From: Caldimonas thermodepolymerans
Lineage (GTDB): Bacteria > Pseudomonadota > Gammaproteobacteria > Burkholderiales > Burkholderiaceae_C
Reading direction: 5' to 3'
Assembly: GCF_015476235.1 (NCBI RefSeq)
Contig: NZ_CP064338.1
Span: 434,001 to 498,000, forward strand
DNA length: 64,000 nt
Under the pieces are notes generated by a model, which was not told where the DNA came from, ran no database searches, and saw only the letters and a list, made by a program, of their open reading frames with translations. Below, piece after piece: positions 48,143-56,981 of this stretch (positions are counted from its first letter, which is position 1; each line of letters starts with the position of its first letter). A program made the translations under genes and the position numbers.

Positions 48143-48242
48143 CCCGGCTCAGGCCAGGGGCAGCGCCGCCGGGCGAGCATCCCTGTCGCACGCCGGTCCG
48201 CACGGCAGCGGGCCGGCCGCATGGCCGCAAGGAGCTGCGACG

Positions 48243-48647
48243 ATGAAGCATCTTTCCGCTTTGCGATGTGCCGGCCTGGCGCTGGCCGGCGCGCTGGTCC
48301 TCGCGACGGGGCTGCCGGCGCCCGCGCAGCCGGCCGACCCTCCACCCCCGCGCCGCATCGTGCCCCCGCCCTACGGGCTGCGCGTGGCGCCGCTCGACGA
48401 GGCGCAGCGGGGCGCGCTGCAGCAGGCCTATGCCGTGCAGGCGACCTACGTGGTCGGCCTGGCCTACCACTGCGGCCTGCGGCTGGGCGACGTGATCGTC
48501 GCGGTCAACGGGCAGGCCTTCGACAGCGAGCGCGCCTTCTGGGACCTGCTCGCGGCGCACGCGCCGGCGATCCGGCTCGACGTGCAGCGCGGCGAGGCCC
48601 GCCTGTCGCTGCCGCTGGACGAGGCCGCCCCCGAGTGCGCCGGCTGA
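48243..48647 (+). CDS. Small exported PDZ-like protein
   Basis: A 134-residue protein with a signal peptide (residues 1-29, ending PAPAQ) and a proline-rich spacer. The C-terminal half reads AYHCGLRLGDVIVAVNGQAFDSERAFWDLL, the core of a PDZ domain as found in HtrA-type proteases, without any protease domain. It may bind C-terminal peptides in the periplasm. The ATG at 48243 has an AAGGAG ribosome-binding site. Lies between maeB and the acyl-CoA synthetase gene. Confidence 0.75.
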   Translation: MKHLSALRCAGLALAGALVLATGLPAPAQPADPPPPRRIVPPPYGLRVAPLDEAQRGALQQAYAVQATYVVGLAYHCGLRLGDVIVAVNGQAFDSERAFWDLLAAHAPAIRLDVQRGEARLSLPLDEAAPECAG

Positions 48648-48804
48648 GGCGTCGTCGCGGTGCTTGACGCCCGGCGGCCGGGCAGCAACAGTACGCCGCA
48701 GGCACAGGGCGAGCCGTCCGCGCGGCGTCCTGGCGGTTGCGGCACGTCAATCCCCCCGGGGAAGGCCGCTGGTACGGTGTCACCACTCGTTCAAGGAGCG
48801 CCGC

Positions 48805-51474
48805 GTGAGCATCCGTCATCTCGAGCACCTGTTCCGGCCTGCTTCCGTGGCTGTCGTCGGCGCGTCGGACCGCGAACGCAGCATCGGTGCGCTGGTGATG
48901 CGCAACCTGCGCGAAGGCGGCTTCTCCGGGCCGGTGTGGCCGGTCAACCCCAGGCACGCGACGATCGCCGGGCAGCAGGCCTGGCCGGACGTCGCCGCGC
49001 TGCCCGAGGCGCCCGAGCTGGCGGTGGTGTGCACCCCGGCGCCCACGGTGCCCGGCATCGTGGCGCAGCTCGGTGCGCGCGGCACGCGCGCGGCGGTGGT
49101 GCTGACGGCCGGCCTGAAGGCGCCGGCCGAGGGCGGCGGCACGCTGGAGCAGGCCATGCTCGCGGCCGCTCGGCCGCACCTGCTGCGCATCCTGGGGCCC
49201 AATTGCGTCGGCCTGCTGGTGCCCGGCATCGGGCTCAACGCGAGCTTCGCGCAGGCCAGCGCGCGGCACGGGCCGCTGGCCTTCGTGTCGCAGTCCGGGG
49301 CGCTGGCCACCGCGATGCTGGACTGGGCCAACGCGCGCGGCATCGGCTTCTCGCACTTCATCTCGATGGGCGACAGCGCGGACGTCGATTTCGGCGACGT
49401 GCTGGACTACCTGGGCAGCGACCCGGGCACGCGCGCGATCCTGATGTACATCGAGTCGATCAGCGCGGCGCGCAAGTTCATGTCCGCCGCGCGTGCGGCC
49501 GCGCGCAACAAGCCGGTGATCGTCGTGAAGGCCGGCCGCGCCCCCGAAGGGGCCAAGGCCGCCGCCTCGCACACCGGGGCGCTGGCCGCTTCCGACGCGG
49601 TGATCGACGCGGCGATCCGCCGTGCCGGCATGCTGCGCGTGGACACGCTGGAGGACCTGTTCGACGCGGCCGAGACGCTGGCGCGCGCGCGGCCGCTGCG
49701 CGGGCATCGCCTCGGCATGGTCACCAACGGCGGCGGCGCCGGCGTGCTGGCCGCCGACGCGCTGTCGCTCGCACATGGCACGCTGGCCACGCTCGAGGAC
49801 ACGACCCGGCAGCGGCTCGACGCCTGCCTGCCGCCGACCTGGTCGCACGGCAACCCGGTGGACATCATCGGCGACGCGCCGGCGCAGCGCTACGTGGAAG
49901 CGCTGGCCGTGCTGCGCGATGCGCCGGAGATCGACGCGCTGCTGTTCATGCACGCGCCCACCGCGGTGGTGCCGCGCAGCGACGTCGCGCAGGCGGTGGT
50001 GCCGCTGCTGCGCGAGTTCCCGCGGCCCGTGCTGAGCTGCTGGCTGGGGGCCGACCGCAGCGATCCCGCGCGCCGCGCCTGCGAGGCGGCCGGGCTGCCG
50101 ACCTACGACACGCCCGAGCGCGCGGTGACCGCCTTCATGCACCTGGTCAACTACCAGCGCAACCAGGAGGTGTTGACCCAGGCCCCGCCGGCGGCCGCCG
50201 AACACTTCCGCGCCGACCGCGAGGCGGCGCTGGCCATCGTCGAGGCGGTGCTGGCCGACGGGCGCGAGATGCTGACCGAGCCGGAGGCCAAGGCGCTGCT
50301 GGCGGCCTACGGCATCCCGGTGGTGGCGACCAAGATCGCGCGCGACCCCGATGCGGTGGTGGCCGCCGCGGCCGAGGTCGGCTACCCGGTGGTCGTGAAG
50401 ATCCTCTCGCGCGAGATCTCGCACAAGTCCGACGTCGGCGGCGTCGCGCTGGACCTCAAGGACGAGCACGAGGTGCGCCTGGCGGTGCGCACGATGCAGC
50501 GCCGCGTGCGGGAGCTGCGCCCGGACGCGCACCTGGACGGCTTCACGGTGCAGCAGATGGTGCTGCGCCCGCGCGCACACGAGCTGATCGCCGGCGTGGC
50601 GAGTGATCCGGTGTTCGGCCCGGTGCTGCTGTTCGGCCGCGGCGGCACGGCGGTGGAGGTGATCCGCGACCGGGCGGTGGCGCTGCCGCCGCTGAACGCG
50701 ACGCTGGCGGCCGACCTGGTCTCGCGCACGCAGGTCTCGCGCCTGCTGGCCGGCTACCGCGACCGCCTGCCGGTCGACCATGCCGCGCTGTACCGCGCGC
50801 TGGTGCAGATGTCGCAGCTGGTGTGCGACCTGCCGCAGGTGGTGGAGCTGGACATCAACCCGCTGCTGGCCGACGACCAGGGCGTGATTGCGCTCGATGC
50901 GCGCGTGCGCGTGCAGCTGGCCGGCGGCGAGGCCGCGGCGCGGCTGGCGATCCGGCCCTACCCGACCGAGCTGGAGAGCTGGATCGAGGTGGCCGACACG
51001 CCCCTGATGCTGCGCCCGATCCGCCCCGAGGACGAGGCGCGCCTGCGCGACTTCTACGCCGAGGCCGACCCGCAGGACCTGCGGCTGCGCTTCTTCTCGT
51101 CGCGCCGCGAGGTGCCGCGTTCCGAACTGGCGCGCTACAGCCAGATCGACTATGACCGTGAGATGACCTTCGTCGCGATCGACGGACACGGGGGCCTGGT
51201 CGGCGAGGTGCGCGCGGCCTGCGATCCGGACAACCGCGAGGCCGAGTTCGCGATCCAGGTGCGCCGCGACTGGCAGGGCCGGGGCCTGGGCCGGCTGCTG
51301 CTCGAGCGCATGATCGGCTACCTGGCGCAGCGCGGCACCGGCCGGCTGGTCGGCGTGTGCCTGCGCGAGAACGACGCGATGGCCGCGCTGGCGCGGTGCC
51401 TGGGATTCACGATCGAGGCGGACGCCGATCGCAAGGCGGTGCGCCTGTCGCTCGACCTGCAGCGGGCCGGGTGA
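48805..51474 (+). CDS. ADP-forming acyl-CoA synthetase fused to a GNAT acetyltransferase (Pat-like)
   Basis: An 889-residue fusion. A CoA-binding Rossmann domain (about 1-130, VVGASDRERSIGALV) precedes the succinyl-CoA ligase-like domain with the SHTGALAAS phosphohistidine-type motif (about residue 255). An ATP-grasp domain (about 470-700, KILSREISHKSDVGGVAL) and a C-terminal GNAT domain (about 725-885, RRDWQGRGLGRLLLERMI) follow. This is the order of protein lysine acetyltransferase Pat (YfiQ), which acetylates and silences acetyl-CoA synthetase. GTG start with AAGGAG eight bases before it. Retention of the histidine means that ligase activity cannot be excluded. Confidence 0.93.
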   Translation: MSIRHLEHLFRPASVAVVGASDRERSIGALVMRNLREGGFSGPVWPVNPRHATIAGQQAWPDVAALPEAPELAVVCTPAPTVPGIVAQLGARGTRAAVVLTAGLKAPAEGGGTLEQAMLAAARPHLLRILGPNCVGLLVPGIGLNASFAQASARHGPLAFVSQSGALATAMLDWANARGIGFSHFISMGDSADVDFGDVLDYLGSDPGTRAILMYIESISAARKFMSAARAAARNKPVIVVKAGRAPEGAKAAASHTGALAASDAVIDAAIRRAGMLRVDTLEDLFDAAETLARARPLRGHRLGMVTNGGGAGVLAADALSLAHGTLATLEDTTRQRLDACLPPTWSHGNPVDIIGDAPAQRYVEALAVLRDAPEIDALLFMHAPTAVVPRSDVAQAVVPLLREFPRPVLSCWLGADRSDPARRACEAAGLPTYDTPERAVTAFMHLVNYQRNQEVLTQAPPAAAEHFRADREAALAIVEAVLADGREMLTEPEAKALLAAYGIPVVATKIARDPDAVVAAAAEVGYPVVVKILSREISHKSDVGGVALDLKDEHEVRLAVRTMQRRVRELRPDAHLDGFTVQQMVLRPRAHELIAGVASDPVFGPVLLFGRGGTAVEVIRDRAVALPPLNATLAADLVSRTQVSRLLAGYRDRLPVDHAALYRALVQMSQLVCDLPQVVELDINPLLADDQGVIALDARVRVQLAGGEAAARLAIRPYPTELESWIEVADTPLMLRPIRPEDEARLRDFYAEADPQDLRLRFFSSRREVPRSELARYSQIDYDREMTFVAIDGHGGLVGEVRAACDPDNREAEFAIQVRRDWQGRGLGRLLLERMIGYLAQRGTGRLVGVCLRENDAMAALARCLGFTIEADADRKAVRLSLDLQRAG

Positions 51475-51524
51475 GCCGGGCGCCCGGGCCGGTCCGCAAG
51501 CTTGCGTTGCCACAGGAGGCAGAC

Positions 51525-52364
51525 ATGAGTTACCGCACCATCCTCGTCCATCTCGACGACAGCGCGCGCTGCGCGGCCCGCATCGACCTCGCGGCCGACA
51601 TCGCGGCCCACCAGGGCGGCCACCTGATCGGCTTCGCGCCGACCGGCTGGGTCGAGATGCCTGCCGGCATCGGGCACGCGGTCGGCGGCACCAACTACGT
51701 CCAGCTGTCGTTCGAGCACCTGCTGCAGCGCGCCCAGCGTGTCTCGGCCTCGTTCACCGGGCGCCTGGCGGCGCAGCACGCGGGGCTGTCGTACGAAAGC
51801 CGGGTGCACGAGGGCGACCCGGTGGGCGGCATCATCCGCATGGCGCGCGTCAGCGACCTGGTGGTGGTGGGCCAGACCGAGGACGAGGCCGCGGCCTCGG
51901 TGCCACCGGACTTCCCGCAGCGGGTCGTGCTGGGGGCGGGCGTGCCGGTGCTGGTCGTGCCCTATGCCGGTCGCTTCGACACCGTCGGCCGGCGCGTGCT
52001 GGTGGCCTGGGACGGCAGCCGCGAGGCCGCGCGTGCGCTCGGGGCCTCGCTGCCGCTGCTGGCGCGCGCCAGCCACGTCCATGCCGCGGTGTTCGACCGC
52101 AAGGGCCGCCCCGAAGGGGTGCACGGCTGGCAGCTCGAATACCTGCGCCAATGGTTCGCGCGCCACGGCGTCGACGCCAGCGTCGCGCGCGAGACCACCG
52201 AGATCGGCATCGGCGAAGCGGTGCTGTCGCGCGCTGCGGACGTCAGCGCCGACCTGCTCGTGATGGGCGCTTATGGCCACTCCCGAGTGGCCGAATTCGT
52301 GCTCGGGGGGGTGACACGCACCATCCTCTCGGGCATGACCGTGCCGGTGCTGATGGCGCATTGA
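51525..52364 (+). CDS. Universal stress protein, two UspA domains
   Basis: A 279-residue tandem UspA protein. The first domain (1-145) starts [21 protein letters not shown] and lacks a clear ATP-binding glycine motif. The second (about 152-279) starts [16 protein letters not shown] and has [22 protein letters not shown], the ATP-binding GxxG-x9-G pattern. Usp proteins build up under starvation and other stress. CAGGAGGCAG precedes the ATG. It follows the Pat-like gene by 50 bases and may be co-transcribed. Confidence 0.94.
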   Translation: MSYRTILVHLDDSARCAARIDLAADIAAHQGGHLIGFAPTGWVEMPAGIGHAVGGTNYVQLSFEHLLQRAQRVSASFTGRLAAQHAGLSYESRVHEGDPVGGIIRMARVSDLVVVGQTEDEAAASVPPDFPQRVVLGAGVPVLVVPYAGRFDTVGRRVLVAWDGSREAARALGASLPLLARASHVHAAVFDRKGRPEGVHGWQLEYLRQWFARHGVDASVARETTEIGIGEAVLSRAADVSADLLVMGAYGHSRVAEFVLGGVTRTILSGMTVPVLMAH

Positions 52365-52462
52365 GGCCTGCCCACGGCAGGTGATTCGCTTACACCCGCA
52401 GCCCTTGCTAACGGGCCCGTGGCCCCCTCGGTTCCAGAAGCCGCTAGACTGCGGGGTTCCCG

Positions 52463-52487
52463 CGCGCGGCAACGACGCGCGTTTTTT
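52463..52487 (+). terminator. Terminator-like hairpin between usp and HU genes
   Basis: CGCGCG-GCAACGA-CGCGCG is followed by TTTTTT (52482-52487), 98 bases after the stress-protein stop and 25 bases before the HU start. A TAGACT at 52445-52450 resembles a -10 box. If it is one, the hairpin would lie in the HU leader and act as an attenuator instead; the sequence alone cannot decide. Confidence 0.65.
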
Positions 52488-52512
52488 CCTCAGTTCTTAC
52501 CCAGTCAGGACC

Positions 52513-52794
52513 ATGAACAAAGCAGAACTCGTTGATGCCATTGCCGCCGATGCCGACCTGTCCAAGGCCGCTGCGCAGCGCGCCCTCGACTCGTTCATCA
52601 ACAACGTGACCAAGGCGCTGGCTTCCGGCGACACGGTCTCGCTGATCGGCTTCGGCAGCTTCTCGGTCACCGAGCGGCAGGCCCGCACCGGCCGCAATCC
52701 CCGCACCGGCGAGGAAATCACGATCGAGGCCAGCCAGGGCGTCAAGTTCAGCGCCGGCGCCTCGCTGAAGGCCGCCGTGCAGAAGAAGAAGTAA
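52513..52794 (+). CDS. hup: DNA-binding protein HU
   Basis: A 93-residue histone-like protein that bends and compacts DNA as a dimer. It has the HU N-terminal helices ([25 protein letters not shown]), [24 protein letters not shown] with the DNA-contacting arm containing the proline, and a C-terminal [13 protein letters not shown] helix with a KKK tail. Typical family size. Single gene. Whether it is the alpha or beta type is not decided here. Confidence 0.96.
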   Translation: MNKAELVDAIAADADLSKAAAQRALDSFINNVTKALASGDTVSLIGFGSFSVTERQARTGRNPRTGEEITIEASQGVKFSAGASLKAAVQKKK

Positions 52795-53241
52795 ACCTTC
52801 TTTTCGTTCTTTTCCCCTCTTTTCCATGACCGGTCCGGCCGCCTGCAAGGCGCCGCCGGCATCAGCGACAGCCTCGCGGCAGGTCGGTGCCCATCGGCCC
52901 GCGCGGGCTGCGCTTTCCGCATCTTCCCCTTCTTTATCCGTCCGGCGATCGCGCGCTGCGCCGCACGCCGTGCGCACCCCCGTGCCGCAAACCGTGAAAT
53001 TGTCGGCATGGCGCTTGCTGTTTCCGTGGTGTCTCCGGGCCCCGCGGAGGCCATCGCCGTTGCCGTCATGCGGCGGTCGATGACAGGCGTGACGTGGTCC
53101 GGCGCGCAGTGAAACGGCGGCAACGAGGCGCAAGCCGGTTGCCAAATTGCTGCAATCTTTTCAACCGTTGGTGGTTTTTCCGTGCTGCCTGCGGTTGGGA
53201 AACGGTAAGAGCGCGTGGGCCGACCGGCTCGGGGAGGATTT
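52795..53241. other. Intergenic region after HU
   Basis: 447 bases without a credible gene. The first 40 bases after HU are pyrimidine-rich (CTTCTTTTCGTTCTTTTCC). The last 100 bases are AT-richer and likely carry the promoter of the next gene. No tRNA-like fold, operator dyad or strong hairpin was identified. Confidence 0.5.
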
Positions 53242-53853
53242 GTGGAATTCGCATCCGATCGAAATGAATCGCTGATCGTCGAACTGGGCGTCCGCTATGG
53301 GCAGAGCCAGGAGGTGGATCAGTACCGCCTGCAGATCGGCCCGTTGGGCGACGCCAGCGGCAAGCTCGAAGTGCAGTTGCGCAGCCCCACCATCGGCACC
53401 TCGACCACCACCGTGCTGCCCGCGCGCTACGCGCAAGGCTGCGACAGCCTCGCGGTGCTGGCCATCAAGGCGACGATCTTCGGCCTGTTCGGCCAGGAGC
53501 GGCCGGCGCCGCGCATCGTCGGCGTGCCCGAGTGGAGCTGGGCCTCGCTGGAGATCACCCGGGTGCGCCCGCGCATGACGCAGCACCTGCGGCGCTACGA
53601 ACTCACGGCCGAATCCGCGATCAGCGCCTGCCTGATGCGCTACCAGGGCGGGACCTTGGCGGCGATGGAAACGTTTGAGCTGTGCCGCGAGGATGCTGAC
53701 CCCCTGTACGCGCTGACGCGCCTGACGCTGCGCAGCGAGACCGCCCGGGCGATGGCGGTCAAGCAGCTGCCCGCCGGTGCGGACGCGCCGGCGCTGCCCG
53801 ATCCGGGGCGGATGCGCCCTCCTCAGGGCGGTCGGGTGGCCATGGCCCGCTGA
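53242..53853 (+). CDS. Hypothetical protein
   Basis: A 203-residue soluble protein without signal peptide or membrane segments and without a family that I recognise. The N-terminal half is beta-rich (ESLIVELGVRYGQSQEVDQYRLQIGPLG; KLEVQLRSPTIGTSTTTVLPARYAQ) and followed by a hydrophobic LAVLAIKATIFGLFG helix. The GTG at 53242 is chosen because GGGGAGGA lies five bases upstream; a GTG at 53215 lacks one. It is convergent with the second 108-residue paralogue. Confidence 0.65.
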   Translation: MEFASDRNESLIVELGVRYGQSQEVDQYRLQIGPLGDASGKLEVQLRSPTIGTSTTTVLPARYAQGCDSLAVLAIKATIFGLFGQERPAPRIVGVPEWSWASLEITRVRPRMTQHLRRYELTAESAISACLMRYQGGTLAAMETFELCREDADPLYALTRLTLRSETARAMAVKQLPAGADAPALPDPGRMRPPQGGRVAMAR

Positions 53854-53941
53854 ACCCGGGCTCTCGCTGAGGCCGCCTGCACCGCCCCTTGCCGTGCCGG
53901 GGCACGACCGCGGGGGAGCCCGCGGCCGCCCCGTGGGGCGT

Positions 53942-54268
53942 TCAGTGCAGCTGGTGTTTCAGGCTGGACAGTTCGGCGTGCGCCTGCTGCACCGCCGTCT
54001 TCAGCTGCGGATCGACGCTGTCCGCACGCCGGCAGGCGGCCATCGCGCGGTCGCCGAGCTGCTCGAGGTCGTCGACGCACTGGACGATGCGCTGCTCGTC
54101 CTGGGTGCCCTGCATCATCTGCATCGCCTCGTGCGAGCGGCGGTCCAGTTCGGTGACGCACTGCTGCAATTCCTGCGGCACGCCGCCGGCGGACTGGCAC
54201 GCCTGCATCGCGTCGCTCGCGCATTGCTCGACGCGCCCGAGGCGTTCCTTGACCTGGTTCATCTGCAT
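53942..54268 (-). CDS. Helical four-cysteine protein, paralogue B (function unknown)
   Basis: A 108-residue helical protein, the same length as the product of 41674-42000 and alignable to it without gaps (47 identities by hand count). It keeps Cys16, Cys24, Cys64 and Cys79 and adds Cys37. It starts MQMNQVKERLGRVEQC and ends SLKHQLH. No signal peptide. CAGGAGACATCC precedes the ATG. The shared spacing of cysteines (C-x7-C and C-x14-C) could mean metal or cofactor binding across helices, but nothing here proves it. Confidence 0.75.
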   Translation of the reverse strand: MQMNQVKERLGRVEQCASDAMQACQSAGGVPQELQQCVTELDRRSHEAMQMMQGTQDEQRIVQCVDDLEQLGDRAMAACRRADSVDPQLKTAVQQAHAELSSLKHQLH

Positions 54269-54527
54269 GGATGTCTCCTGATGGGGGTGAGGCAGGCGGG
54301 CCGGTCCTGATGCGCCCGGAAGGCGGCCTGCCGGCGGGCGGGGCAGCGGTGCCGCCTCGCGGGATGAGCGGGAGCCCCGCTCCGGTGGAAGCGGGCAGGC
54401 GCCGCCGGTCAGGACCGCCACCGGCGCGATGCGCCCCGTCGGGATCGCGGCAGGCGGCATGCCTGCGCCTGGCCCTTGCGTGCTTCCGTGCCGGTGGGCG
54501 CCGCGGGGCGGCGTCCTGCCGCCGTCG

Positions 54528-55439
54528 TCACTCCATGAACTGGAAGCCCATCGTGCGCGCCTGGTAGTACAGGCCGCCGTCCTGCACGATCAGGAACTCG
54601 GCGCGCCGGCTGCCGTCGTTGTGGTGCGAGTGCACCGCGGTCGGCGGCGTGACCAGCGTGGCCCAGGGCGACCAGGGGCAGCGCACGCCGTCGACCCGCG
54701 AGTGGCAGTCCTCCCCGGCGATCACCAGCGTGAGCGCGGCGGAGTTGTGGCGGTGCGCCGGCTGGTGGCGGTGCGGCGGCAGGGTGTTGAGCGACAGCGT
54801 CAGCCCCGGCATCAGGTTGCGCGTGTGTTCCAGGGCCGCGCTGGAAAACACCACGGCCATGCCGGAGGTGCCGGCATCGGGCACGGTGCGGTGGATCGCG
54901 TCGATCTCGCCGGCGATGTCGGCCGCCGTGAAATGCACGGCCCCGGCGCGGGCCGGGCGCGTGCCCAGGCCGAGGTGCGCCAGCAGCGGCTCGTCGGTGA
55001 CCAGCCACAGCACGGCGGGCGTGGTGCCGCTGGCCAGCAGCTCGGCCGGCCCGGCGGGCAGGTGGAAGATGTCGCCGGCACTCCAGGCCAGCGTCTCGTC
55101 GCCGCAGCGCGCCTGCCCGGTGCCGGCGATCACGTACCACAGCGAGCCGCTGGCCACGAAGTCGGCCTCGAGGCGTTCGCCCGGCCGCACGCGGGCATAG
55201 CGTGCCAGCATGAACGGCGTGGTCGCCGGCCAGGGGCAGGCCAGCGCCGCGGACTGGTCGCACGGCACGTAGCCCGTGGGCGCGTCCGCGGCCAGGGCCT
55301 GTCGTGCCGGCTCGGCGTGGATGCCGGCCGGCACCGGTGGCAGCTTCACGTTGAAGGCATTGGCCGAGTTGAAGAACCGCCCGCGGCGTTGCGCATCGGT
55401 GCTCGCGTGCCGCGCCCGCCGCACGCCGAGCGTGGACAT
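54528..55439 (-). CDS. Double-cupin domain protein, last gene of the transport cluster
   Basis: A 303-residue protein with two cupin barrels. The first is near residues 85-150 (LWYVIAGTGQARCGDETLAWSAGDIFHLPAGP) without the usual histidines. The second is near 205-285 and has PPHRHQPAHRHN, the histidine set that binds iron in dioxygenases such as gentisate dioxygenase. It may therefore be an oxygenase or a sugar-binding-type cupin. The start is uncertain: ATG 55439 (listed) or ATG 55478, which would overlap the permease end. Confidence 0.8.
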   Translation of the reverse strand: MSTLGVRRARHASTDAQRRGRFFNSANAFNVKLPPVPAGIHAEPARQALAADAPTGYVPCDQSAALACPWPATTPFMLARYARVRPGERLEADFVASGSLWYVIAGTGQARCGDETLAWSAGDIFHLPAGPAELLASGTTPAVLWLVTDEPLLAHLGLGTRPARAGAVHFTAADIAGEIDAIHRTVPDAGTSGMAVVFSSAALEHTRNLMPGLTLSLNTLPPHRHQPAHRHNSAALTLVIAGEDCHSRVDGVRCPWSPWATLVTPPTAVHSHHNDGSRRAEFLIVQDGGLYYQARTMGFQFME

Positions 55440-55461
55440 GGGCGGCGCGGCGTCCGGCGCG

Positions 55462-56217
55462 TCACTTCCAGAACACATAGCGCTTCTCGACCAGGTTGAC
55501 GAGGCCGAAGAACGCCAGGCTCGCGGCCGAGGCGACGAAGATCGCCGACCACACCTGCACGAAGTCGATCTGCAGCACGGCCTGGTAGATGGTCCAGCCC
55601 AGGCCGCTTTGCGCGCCGAGCATCTCGGTGACGATCGCGACGATCATGCTGCGCGCCGTCGAGACGCGCATGCCTGCGGCCGTCAGCGGCACGGCCGCCG
55701 GGATGCGCAGGCGCCACAGGATCGTGGCCGGGCCGGCGCCGAAGCTGCGCATCAGGTCCACGGCGCGACGGTCGACGCGGTCCAGCCCGGCCAGCGCGTG
55801 CAGGAACACGGTGAAGCCCACCGCCAGCGACACCATCGCGACCTTGGAGGCCGGGCCCATCCCCAGCCACAGCAGCACCAGCGGTGCATAGGCCACCACC
55901 GGCACCGAGTTGAGCGCGGTGGCGGCCGGCAGCAGCACGCGCCGCGCCGGTGGCAGCATCGTCAGCAGGATCGCCAGCACGATGCCGCCGGCCGAGCCGA
56001 GCGCGAAGCCGCATACCGCTTCCATGATCGTGGTCCATGCCGCCTGGCCGAGCAGGCTGCGCTGCGCGACGACGGCTTCGAGGATGCTGCTGACGCTGGG
56101 CAGCACGTAGGCGGGCAAGTCCAGGCCGCGCGCGGCCAGTTCCCACAGCAGCGCGAAGGTGGCGATGCCGGCCAGCGCGCGGTGCGCCGGGCGCGACAGC
56201 AGGGTGGGGGGCTTCAC
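55462..56217 (-). CDS. ABC transporter permease (second)
   Basis: A 251-residue inner-membrane permease of the SsuC/TauC/ThiX type with about six membrane segments. The EAA loop (MRSFGAGPATILWRLRIPAAVP) contacts the ATPase. The start is a GTG at 56217 that overlaps the stop of the first permease (GTGA), a sign of coupled translation. Having two different permease subunits suggests a heterodimeric channel. Confidence 0.9.
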   Translation of the reverse strand: MKPPTLLSRPAHRALAGIATFALLWELAARGLDLPAYVLPSVSSILEAVVAQRSLLGQAAWTTIMEAVCGFALGSAGGIVLAILLTMLPPARRVLLPAATALNSVPVVAYAPLVLLWLGMGPASKVAMVSLAVGFTVFLHALAGLDRVDRRAVDLMRSFGAGPATILWRLRIPAAVPLTAAGMRVSTARSMIVAIVTEMLGAQSGLGWTIYQAVLQIDFVQVWSAIFVASAASLAFFGLVNLVEKRYVFWK

Positions 56218-56981
56218 AGCTCGGTCCTCCAGAACACGGCGCGGCGCTCGACCAGCGCGACCAGGCCGTAGAAGCTCGTGCCGAGCAGGCCGCACACCAG
56301 GATGGCGGCCCACAGCGCCGGCACCTGCTCGTTGTACATGGCCTGCAGCAGCAGCACGCCCAGCCCGACGGTGTCGCCGAACCATTCGCCGGCGATCGCG
56401 CCCAGCAGGCTCAGCGTGCAGGCCAGCCGCAGCGCGACGAAGATCTGCGGCAGCGCCGCGGGCAGCTCCAGACGCAGCAGCAGCTGCAGCCGCGAGGCGC
56501 CGAAGCTGCGCAGCAGGTTCACCTGCAGCCGGTCCACCGACTCCAGCCCGTGCACCGTGTTGACGGTGACGGGGAAGAAGGTCAGGTAGAAGGCGATCAG
56601 CGCCTTCGCGAACACGGTGTTGCCGAACCACAGCACGACGACCGCGCCGAACGCGATCACCGGGATGGTCTGCGAGATCACGAACAGCGGGAACACCAGC
56701 TCGCGCAGCAGGCGCGACTGCTTGAACAGCACGCCGTTGACCACGCCGACCACGGCGCCCAGCGCGAAGCCGAGCACGGTCTCGCTGGCCGTGCGCAGGA
56801 AGCCTTCGACGTACGGCTCGGGCACCGTGGCGATCAGCGCCAGGATGTCGCTCAGCCGCGGCAGGTAGTCGGGCCGGATGCCGGCCAGCACGACCAGCGC
56901 CTCCCACAGGACGCCCGCGGCAAGCAGGGCCGCCGCGCCCCGCAGGGCGCTCATGGCAGCGGGGCGCAGCGCGGCGTTCAC
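56214..56981 (-). CDS. ABC transporter permease (first)
   Basis: A 255-residue inner-membrane permease with about six membrane segments and an EAA loop (LRSFGASRLQLLLRLELPAALP). Related to permeases for sulfonates, nitrate and pyrimidine precursors. Its ATG overlaps the stop codon of the binding-protein gene (ATGA). Confidence 0.9.
   Translation of the reverse strand: MNAALRPAAMSALRGAAALLAAGVLWEALVVLAGIRPDYLPRLSDILALIATVPEPYVEGFLRTASETVLGFALGAVVGVVNGVLFKQSRLLRELVFPLFVISQTIPVIAFGAVVVLWFGNTVFAKALIAFYLTFFPVTVNTVHGLESVDRLQVNLLRSFGASRLQLLLRLELPAALPQIFVALRLACTLSLLGAIAGEWFGDTVGLGVLLLQAMYNEQVPALWAAILVCGLLGTSFYGLVALVERRAVFWRTEL

Noticed and set aside
48505-51513. A 1002-codon open frame on the minus strand opposite the Pat-like gene
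   Set aside because: Shadow frame with Arg/His/Gln-rich translation; the plus strand encodes four recognisable domains in order.
52380-52480. tRNA gene in the gap before HU (a GGTTCC stretch is present)
   Set aside because: No acceptor, D or anticodon arms can be paired around it; only a simple terminator-like hairpin is supported.
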